This document shows, piece after piece, positions 58,459 to 64,000 of a DNA stretch of 64,000 nucleotides (positions within the stretch are counted from its first letter, which is position 1; each line of letters opens with the position of its first letter). The notes beneath the pieces were generated by a model, which worked only from the letters and a program-made list of their open reading frames with translations, was not told where the DNA came from and ran no database searches. The DNA lies in NCBI RefSeq assembly GCF_036038375.1, contig NZ_CP107935.1, positions 10,168,001 through 10,232,000 of the forward strand, written 5' to 3'. This stretch comes from Streptomyces sp. NBC_00414. Lineage in GTDB: Bacteria; Actinomycetota; Actinomycetes; Streptomycetales; Streptomycetaceae. The translations under genes were made by a program, and so were the position numbers.

Positions 58459-60189
58459 CTATTCCACAAGCTTTCCGTCGATGGACACGTCTTCCATGAG
58501 AGCGGCGATCTCGTCCGGCACGGGCGCGATGCTCTCGCGGGTGACGCCCGTGCTCGGCGACCACACGAGGTTGACCCGCAGCGCGGGATCCGAGTCCGGG
58601 TGGTCGCTGCGGTTGTGGCAGCCGCGGGTCTCCCGGCGTTCGAGCGCCGCCTCGAGGGTGGCCCGGGCCGCGAGGGCCGCGGACTTGAGGTCGAAGGCGT
58701 GCGCGAGGTCCTGGAAACCGGCGATGTCGGGATGGACGCCGACGTCCTCCATCCGCTTCTCGATCGCGTCGAGTTCGGCCAGCCCGGCGGTCAGCCCCGC
58801 CTCGTCGCGTACGACACCCGCGTGCTCGGTCATGGTGTTGCGGATGGCGCGCTGCAGGGCGCGTACGTTCTCCGGCCCGTCCGCCGCGAGCAGGTCGTCG
58901 ATCTCGGCGCGCGCCCGTGCCACCGCTGCCGCGGAGCGCGGCTGCGCGGTCAGTTCCCGGGAGTAGGCGGCCGCCGCCTGTCCCGTGATGCGGCCGAAGA
59001 CCAGCAGTTCGATGAGACTGTTGCCGCCGAGCCGGTTGGCGCCGTGCAGGCCGCTCGACGCCTCTCCGATGGCGTACAGGCCGCGCACGTCGGTGCTGTG
59101 GTCGTCGTGCCTGACCCAGACCCCGCCCATCGAGTAGTGCGCGGTGGGCGCGATCTCGATCGGTTCGCGGGTGATGTCCAGCATCTGCAGGTCCAGCAGC
59201 GTCTGGTAGACCCGCGGCAGCCGCTCCATGATCGTCCGCCGGGAGAGATGCGAGACGTCCAGCCACACGCCGCCCTTGGGCGTGCCACGCCCTTCCTTGA
59301 TCTCGGTGTACGAGGCGAGGGCGACGCGGTCGCGGGTGGAGAGCTCCATGCGCGCGGGGTCGTAGCGGCTCATGAACCGTTCACCGAGTGCGTTGCGCAG
59401 GACGCCGCCCTCGCCCCGCGCGGCCTCGCTGACGAGCGTGCCGGCCGCGTTCTCCGGCTCGATGATCCCCGACGGGTGAAACTGCACCAGCTCCGGGTCG
59501 CGCAGCCTGGCACCGGCGTCCACGGCCAGCCGGAACGAGTCACCGGTGTTCTCATCGCGCCGCGAGGACGTCCGCCGCCAGATACGGGTGTGGCCACCCG
59601 CCGCGAGGATGACGGCGTCCGCGTGGATGACGTAACGCTGTCCGTCGGTCAGGTCGAAGCCGTAGGCCCCGAACACGGCGCCGTCGTGCACCAGGAGCCT
59701 GGTGATGTACACGCTGTCGAGCATGGGGATCTTCAGCTGGCCGGCCCGCCTGATCAGCGTGCGCTGGATCTCCAGGCCCGTGTAGTCACCGGCGAAGGCG
59801 GTGCGCCGGAACTTGTGCGCGCCGAAGAAACGCTGGGAGATCCGGCCGTCCTCCTCCCTCGCGAAGGCCATGCCGTAGCGCTCCAGGTCATCGATCCCCA
59901 GGGCCGCGCCCCGGGTGACGAGCTCGGTGGTACGGGGATCGGCCAGCAGGTAACTCTCCTTGAGCGTGTCCGCGGCGTGCTGCTGCCAACTGTCCTCGGG
60001 GTCCATGGTCGCCAGGGCGGCGTTGATGCCCCCGGCGGCCAGGGCCGTGTGCGCGTCCTCCTTGGGACGCTTGCCGACGGCCAGGACGTCCGTGCCCGAC
60101 TCGGCCAGCTCGATCGCCGCCCGCAGTCCGGCCCCGCCCGTACCGATCACCAGCACCATGGTGGAGAGACGTTTTTCGGTGGTAGCCAC
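58459..60189 (-). CDS. SdhA/FrdA-type flavoprotein
   Basis: A 576-residue FAD enzyme of the succinate dehydrogenase/fumarate reductase flavoprotein family. It has the dinucleotide motif GTGGAG (16-21), the HTALAAGG segment with His47, the usual site of covalent FAD, FHPSG, HYSMGGVWVRHD and the NRLGGNSLIELLVFGR active-site region. Length is normal for SdhA. No SdhB or membrane anchor gene is near. The start is GTG at 60189 with GGAG five bases upstream. Its ECF41-type promoter ties it to the cytochrome b paralogue; the substrate is not certain (fumarate, succinate or another acid). Confidence 0.88.
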   Translation of the reverse strand: MATTEKRLSTMVLVIGTGGAGLRAAIELAESGTDVLAVGKRPKEDAHTALAAGGINAALATMDPEDSWQQHAADTLKESYLLADPRTTELVTRGAALGIDDLERYGMAFAREEDGRISQRFFGAHKFRRTAFAGDYTGLEIQRTLIRRAGQLKIPMLDSVYITRLLVHDGAVFGAYGFDLTDGQRYVIHADAVILAAGGHTRIWRRTSSRRDENTGDSFRLAVDAGARLRDPELVQFHPSGIIEPENAAGTLVSEAARGEGGVLRNALGERFMSRYDPARMELSTRDRVALASYTEIKEGRGTPKGGVWLDVSHLSRRTIMERLPRVYQTLLDLQMLDITREPIEIAPTAHYSMGGVWVRHDDHSTDVRGLYAIGEASSGLHGANRLGGNSLIELLVFGRITGQAAAAYSRELTAQPRSAAAVARARAEIDDLLAADGPENVRALQRAIRNTMTEHAGVVRDEAGLTAGLAELDAIEKRMEDVGVHPDIAGFQDLAHAFDLKSAALAARATLEAALERRETRGCHNRSDHPDSDPALRVNLVWSPSTGVTRESIAPVPDEIAALMEDVSIDGKLVE

Positions 60190-60223
60190 GATTGCTCCGA
60201 TCGCTGGGGTAGTCGTCCAGTAC

Positions 60224-60250
60224 GACCGGCAGCTCCGGAGGTTTGTGACA
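60224..60250 (-). promoter_or_regulatory. ECF41-type promoter of the flavoprotein gene
   Basis: On the minus strand TGTCACA (60250-60244), 16 bases, GGTC (60227-60224); the start codon lies 34 bases beyond. Confidence 0.8.
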
Positions 60251-60410
60251 CGGCGTGTCGAGCGTGCACGGGCACACCGGTGAAGATCGCCCTGCCCGTG
60301 CGTGTGTCTGTGGGCGTGCGGCGACCGGCGAGGCACGGTCGTCGTGACACCGGCAGACGGCACGGCCTGCCCCAGGCGGCCACCATGGCCCCCGCCCGTC
60401 GGTGACGGGC

Positions 60411-61307
60411 TCAGATCTCCTGCGACGCCACGAAGGCCGTGAGCTTGGCGGGGCTCATCACCCACATGATCCGGTCGATACCCTCCGCCGAGACGTCGAC
60501 GGAGAGAAGGGCGACAGCGTTCCCGCCGGACAGGACGAGAACGGCCGGGCGCCCGTTGGCCTCGACCCAGCGGACGTCCGACTCCGGCCAGAAACGGGGT
60601 GCGAAAGCAGCGAGGTAGCGGGAGACATGCGCGATCCCGACGACCGGGATCCGCGACGCGCCCCGCATGCCGGCCCCGTCGGTGTAGCTGACGACGTCCG
60701 CCGCGAGAACGTCCTCCAGCGCTTTGAGATCGCCCGTCTGCGCCGCGGTGAGGAACACCGTCAGCAGTCGCCGGTGCTCTGCCCGGTCGACCTGCTCCCG
60801 CCGCTCGGCCGCCAGATGCTTGCGGGCGCGGCTCACCAGCTGACGGGTGTTGGCCTCACTGGTCTCCAGGATGTCGGCGACCTGCCGGTAGGGGTAGTCG
60901 AACGCCTCCCGCAGCACGTAGGCGGTCCGCTCCACGGGGTTCAGTTTTTCGAGCAGGAGGAGAACTGCCATCTCGACCGCCTCGGCACGCTCCGCTCCGA
61001 CCTGGGGGTCCGGGCTGGTGTCGATGGGCTCCGGAAGCCACGGTCCGACGTACGCCTCGCGCCGCACCCGGGCGGACTGGGCCGTGTTGATCGCGAGACG
61101 GGTGGCGATGGTGGTGAGGAATGCCGCCGGTTCGGCGATGTCCGAGCGGTCGGCGTTCTGCCACCGGACCCATGTCTCCTGGCACACGTCCTCGGCCTCC
61201 GCGGCGCTGCCCAGGACGCGGTAGGCGATGCCGAAGAGCTGAGGACGCACGGCGACGAACTGCCGCGTCGCCAGCTCAAGCGAACCGACGTCATCCCCGG
61301 TGTGCAT
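60411..61307 (-). CDS. SigJ-like ECF sigma factor with SnoaL-type C-terminus
   Basis: A 298-residue sigma factor with better conserved core regions than the one at 54646: RPQLFGIAYRVLGSAAEAED (region 2) and LNPVERTAYVLREAFDYPYR with SEANTRQLVSRARKHL (region 4). The C-terminal SnoaL-like domain has the corresponding motifs in altered form: DGAGM in place of DGGGK and SPAKL in place of NPDKL. GGAGGAGAGG before the ATG at 61307 is the ribosome binding site. Its upstream region lacks the TGTCACA-N16-GGTC motif, so it is not controlled as its neighbours are. Confidence 0.9.
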   Translation of the reverse strand: MHTGDDVGSLELATRQFVAVRPQLFGIAYRVLGSAAEAEDVCQETWVRWQNADRSDIAEPAAFLTTIATRLAINTAQSARVRREAYVGPWLPEPIDTSPDPQVGAERAEAVEMAVLLLLEKLNPVERTAYVLREAFDYPYRQVADILETSEANTRQLVSRARKHLAAERREQVDRAEHRRLLTVFLTAAQTGDLKALEDVLAADVVSYTDGAGMRGASRIPVVGIAHVSRYLAAFAPRFWPESDVRWVEANGRPAVLVLSGGNAVALLSVDVSAEGIDRIMWVMSPAKLTAFVASQEI

Positions 61308-61412
61308 CCGTGCCTCTCCTCCTCTGGAGATCGCTCATGCTACAGCGGCCTCCTGAAAAATCCTCGGGCAACCCTGCTCGCCGCGGGCACGCCCGCGAAC
61401 AGTGGGTTTCCG

Positions 61413-61439
61413 TGTCACAGCGAGTGTTGTCATCCGGTC
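61413..61439 (+). promoter_or_regulatory. ECF41-type promoter before a wrecked gene
   Basis: TGTCACA at 61413, 16 bases, GGTC at 61436. It points at about 900 bases without an intact gene. Confidence 0.7.
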
Positions 61440-61619
61440 CTGGCCGGTGAGGCAACTCGACGCTCCGCGGCGGAGAAGAGGATGCGTGATGAGGCTTGCT
61501 CCCGGCAGGAACACGACCCGCCGGGCCGACTACCCCGGGGGCCCACACTCGCGGACTCCGATGGCCTCGACGCCCTGCCCGCCGGGTGGGCGCGGTGGTG
61601 GGCGCCGGGGCGTAGCTCA

Positions 61620-61830
61620 CCGGCTCGGGCACTGCTCGACCACGGCGACCTCGAATCCGTGCCGCGGGCCGGCGCGGCCATTCCCGGAGCCCTGCCCCCG
61701 GTCGACCGTGGGGCCGCACGTTCGTCGACGGGGGAGTGACCGCCTACGTTCCGGCGCCGGCGGCCCGGCGGCCCGGCAGGCCGCCGCGGCCGGCGTCGTG
61801 GTGGTGCCGAAGCACCGGAACTGCGGGTGC
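61620..61830 (+). pseudogene. Patatin-like phospholipase remnant
   Basis: One frame reads DLESVPRAGAAIPGALPPVD; the next reads TFVDGGVTAYVPAPAA with the DGG of the patatin catalytic dyad; a third then reads VVVVPKHRNC. These are consecutive parts of a patatin C-terminal half, put out of frame twice. The GxSxG half is not found upstream. The region 61830-62270 holds nothing else I recognise. Confidence 0.55.
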
Positions 61831-62270
61831 TGGGCCAGGTGCAGCCCTGCTCGCCCCCGGCCGACCCGCTCGCCGACCGCCCGGTGTGGGCGTGGCTGCG
61901 CCGCCGCGTGGGACTGCTGCTGATCGTGCACAACGCATGCAGATCTTCGTCTCACCAGTGCGAGCGCCTGGGTGGAGCGGGTCAGGTCCTGAATCCTCTC
62001 GCAGCGCCGGACGTTGTTTCGGCGCAGCGGCTGGAACCTGACCGTCCGCGCGGGAAAGATCACCGTGCACCGGCCCGACCCCGCCCCGCATGTCGGCCCG
62101 CGGAGCTACATCAGCCCGACGACCCGGTCGGCGGACGGGCGCAGCCACCTTGACCGCACCGCCGACACAGTCACCGAACTCGTCCGGGCCCACGTCGGCG
62201 CGGACGCGACGACAGAACATCCGTGGCCGCGACGGCCCGGGCCTGCCGCCGTGACGGCTGACCCATTCCA

Positions 62271-62357
62271 GGCGTCCGTTCCAGTCGTTCGTCTCCGGCG
62301 TCCATCGCGACGAACGCCTGGACCGAACGCCTGGATTGGACGCCTGGAACGGACGCC
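62271..62357. repeat. Nested inverted repeat with short direct repeats
   Basis: GGCGTCCGTTCCAG at 62271 is matched by CTGGAACGGACGCC at 62344; inside, CGTTCGT pairs with ACGAACG. The right arm is built from three or four copies of a GAACGCCTGGA-like unit. It lies just after the stop of the second NmrA-like gene and may terminate it. Confidence 0.7.
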
Positions 62358-62367
62358 GCCGTTGGCG

Positions 62368-63108
62368 TCATCGACCGGCGAGCCAACGATCGACTGACCC
62401 ATGGCCCAGATGCGCGTCGGCCCGGGGAAGCAGCGTCCGCTCGTCGAGCAGTGCGCCGAAGAAGGGGGCCTGCGGATCGGATACGACCTCGCGCGAGGCA
62501 CCCCGGGCGGCCAGCAGTTTGGCGGTGAGGTCGTCGAGACGGTGCTCCTCGGGGCCCGCGACCTCAAGCACGCCGAACAGCGGTACCCCCACGGCCACAT
62601 GGGCGACCGAGGGGGCGACGTCGTCCGTCGACACGGGCCGTACCGGGACGGGCGCCACGTGCACACCGTCCGCGTGGGCGGTCGAGCGCGATAGGGCCTC
62701 CACGGGCTCGAAGAACGGCGTGGCACGCACGATGGAGTACGGGATCGGCGAGCGCCGTATCCGCTCCTCCTGCAGCGCCTTCGCGTGGAAGTAGCCGGCC
62801 TGCGCACGGTCGGCGCCCACCAGGGACAAGGCCACATAGTGCTCGGCACCAGCGGTGGCGGCGGCCTTCAAGAGGTTGGCGGTCGCCTCCTCGAAGAACC
62901 GCACACTCGTGCTCTGAGCGCGGGACGGCGCGTCGGTGACGTCCACCACGACGTCGGCGCCGCGCAGGGCGGCGGCAAGTCCCTCGCCTGTGACGACGTC
63001 CACCCCTTCGGCGCGAGAGAGGGGGCGGACCTCCACGCCGTGGTCCCGCAGTCCGGCGACCGTCCTGGACCCGATCAGCCCGGTGGCTCCTGCAACAACG
63101 ACTCTCAT
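62368..63108 (-). CDS. NmrA-like SDR oxidoreductase (second copy)
   Basis: A 246-residue paralogue of the protein at 57602. It has GATGLIGSRTVAGLRDHGVE, VVVDVTDAPS and the shared GYFHAKALQEERIRRSPIPY followed by SIVRATPFFEPVE. The same residues are missing from the classical active site. It has its own ECF41-type promoter at 63217-63243. The leader between promoter and start is peculiar: it contains seven GATGGC repeats and a four-run G tract. AAGAGG before the ATG provides the ribosome binding site. Confidence 0.88.
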   Translation of the reverse strand: MRVVVAGATGLIGSRTVAGLRDHGVEVRPLSRAEGVDVVTGEGLAAALRGADVVVDVTDAPSRAQSTSVRFFEEATANLLKAAATAGAEHYVALSLVGADRAQAGYFHAKALQEERIRRSPIPYSIVRATPFFEPVEALSRSTAHADGVHVAPVPVRPVSTDDVAPSVAHVAVGVPLFGVLEVAGPEEHRLDDLTAKLLAARGASREVVSDPQAPFFGALLDERTLLPRADAHLGHGSVDRWLAGR

Positions 63109-63129
63109 CTTCTTCGGCCTCTTCCCGTC

Positions 63130-63171
63130 GATGGCGATGGCGATGGCGATGGCGATGGCGATGGCGATGGC
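63130..63171. repeat. Seven tandem GATGGC hexamers
   Basis: Seven exact copies of GATGGC, in the untranslated leader of the second NmrA-like gene (as GCCATC in the mRNA). Perfect hexamer arrays are prone to change in number. Confidence 0.92.
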
Positions 63172-63194
63172 GGGGGAGGGGGAGGGGGAGGGGG
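63172..63194 (+). other. G-quadruplex-forming tract
   Basis: Four runs of five G separated by single A residues on the plus strand, which is the template strand for the NmrA-like gene. The pattern is ideal for a four-layer or five-layer quadruplex. It directly adjoins the hexamer array and lies about 25 bases into the transcript. Confidence 0.85.
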
Positions 63195-63216
63195 TGTGCG
63201 TACCCGCCGCTCCTCT

Positions 63217-63243
63217 GACCGTCCACGGGCAGGTGGTGTGACA
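63217..63243 (-). promoter_or_regulatory. ECF41-type promoter of the second NmrA-like gene
   Basis: On the minus strand TGTCACA (63243-63237), 16 bases, GGTC (63220-63217). It gives an untranslated leader of about 100 bases. Confidence 0.8.
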
Positions 63244-63299
63244 CCATTCGGCGCTGACTCGACAGCACCCGACGAGGTGGAACCCGGCGCTGCGCTCCG

Positions 63300-63326
63300 T
63301 GTCACAGATCCGCCGCGCACCCGGTC
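63300..63326 (+). promoter_or_regulatory. ECF41-type promoter of the cupin gene
   Basis: TGTCACA at 63300, 16 bases, GGTC at 63323, with the cupin start 49 bases further on, the same distance as for the cytochrome b gene. Confidence 0.8.
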
Positions 63327-63375
63327 ATTCCTGTGAAGAGCCGAGCAGTTCGATTGCCCAGGAAGGTGCGACACA

Positions 63376-63828
63376 GTGTCAGAGAGCCACGCAGGACACA
63401 TGCACGGGACCGACGAGCAGGAGGGGGCGGCGGCCGGTTGGATGACCGCCGCCAAGATGCTCCAGGATGCCTCGCCGATCACCGTCCCGGAGGGTGCCTC
63501 GGCCATGACGATCCACGTCGACTGGGAGCCGGGCGACCCGGGAACTCCACCGCACCGGCACTCGGGTCCCGCCTTCGGGTACGTCATCGAGGGCGCGGTC
63601 CGTTTCGAGCTGGAGGGTGAGCCCGAGCGCGTCGTGGAGGCGGGCGGCACCTTCTGGGAGCCCGGCGGCGACGTCATCCACTACCAGGACGGCAACGCGC
63701 TGGCGGACGCACGAACCCGGTTCGTGGTGACCATGCTGTGCGCGCCGGGCAAGCCCATGCTCGAACTGGTCGACGAGGAGGAACTGGCGAAGCGCGTCCA
63801 TCTGCGTGCTCCTCGGCCCACTGTCTGA
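63376..63828 (+). CDS. Cupin-domain protein
   Basis: A 150-residue single-domain cupin. Motif 1 is PGTPPHRHSGPAFGYVIEG and motif 2 is GGTFWEPGGDVIHYQDG, with the metal-binding His residues and Glu in their usual positions, so a metal is likely bound. An N-terminal His-rich piece (ESHAGHMHG) may bind metal too. The start is GTG at 63376. It is the last member of the ECF41-promoter cluster. Cupins of this type are oxygenases or isomerases, but the substrate is unknown. Confidence 0.88.
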   Translation: MSESHAGHMHGTDEQEGAAAGWMTAAKMLQDASPITVPEGASAMTIHVDWEPGDPGTPPHRHSGPAFGYVIEGAVRFELEGEPERVVEAGGTFWEPGGDVIHYQDGNALADARTRFVVTMLCAPGKPMLELVDEEELAKRVHLRAPRPTV

Positions 63829-63928
63829 CCATCGGCCCTGTCCGCCCGACCCGCGCCCCGCCCGCCGGACCGGTGCCTCTGCCCGTATGGGCCGCTTGAG
63901 CACGGCGGGGGAGCGGGACGTGCAATGA

Positions 63929-63958
63929 AAGGCCGCACCGCCACGGCGGTGCGGCCTT
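63929..63958 (+). terminator. Hairpin terminator after the cupin gene
   Basis: AAGGCCGCACCGCC pairs with GGCGGTGCGGCCTT across two bases, about 100 bases after the cupin stop. Confidence 0.85.
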
Positions 63959-64000
63959 GGACCGAAGCCGCGGAACTGCGTCCGCGCACTGCGTGTGGAG

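Noticed and set aside
62936..63241. Plus-strand frame with repeated Met-Ala and Gly-Glu
   Set aside because: It is only the translation of the hexamer array and G tract, antisense to the NmrA-like gene.

Overview
The window is high-GC actinobacterial DNA, almost certainly Streptomyces. The grounds are very strong third-position G/C, frequent GTG and TTG starts, leaderless promoters, and products with clear Streptomyces counterparts: an Endo H close to the S. plicatus enzyme, DUF6131 and DUF6191 small membrane proteins, a QcrB paralogue, a LAL regulator and NB-ARC/TPR proteins. It looks like accessory chromosome rather than core: nearly every gene is a monocistron or a two-gene unit, and remnants are common. 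I saw no rRNA, intact tRNA, CRISPR array or biosynthetic megasynthase.

0-20 kb. A methyltransferase, a DUF4331 protein and an ADP-ribosylglycohydrolase precede an acyl-CoA desaturase/ferredoxin-reductase pair that faces a PucR-type regulator. Then come a secreted discoidin-domain protein with a LacI-like operator, a LysR regulator facing a PPOX flavoprotein plus PDR-type reductase unit across four 20-bp repeats, a DedA protein, and a secreted PA14/sorbosone-dehydrogenase/ricin-lectin protein. Short tandem repeats fill several gaps.

20-36 kb. This is a decayed island: an orphan CdiI-type immunity protein, a stand-alone EF-Tu domain II/III protein, broken IS5-, IS701- and ISKra4-type transposases, gene fragments, a 14-blade WD40 protein, a FGE-like protein, half of a tRNA-Arg (probable attachment-site scar), and a small helical protein paired with an NB-ARC/TPR protein (a possible NLR-type immune pair with amyloid-like signalling motifs).

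36-54 kb. MerR, LysR, ECF and LAL regulators lie among metabolic genes. Also here are a large CYTH-like protein of unknown function, a lipoprotein, Endo H and a GH43 enzyme with a LacI-like operator.

54-64 kb. This is the most striking part. An ECF41-type sigma factor with the C-terminal DGGGK and NPDKL motifs is surrounded by eight copies of one bipartite promoter, (T/C)GTCACA-N16-(G/T)GTC. They stand in front of the sigma gene itself, a lone cytochrome b (QcrB paralogue), two NmrA-like oxidoreductases, a lone SdhA-like flavoprotein, a cupin and a wrecked patatin gene; one more is antisense to the sigma gene. The QcrB paralogue keeps the low-potential heme ligands and the quinol motif but has lost both ligands of the high-potential heme. 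I read the region as a compact, locally encoded redox regulon. A second SigJ-like sigma gene inside it lacks the motif.
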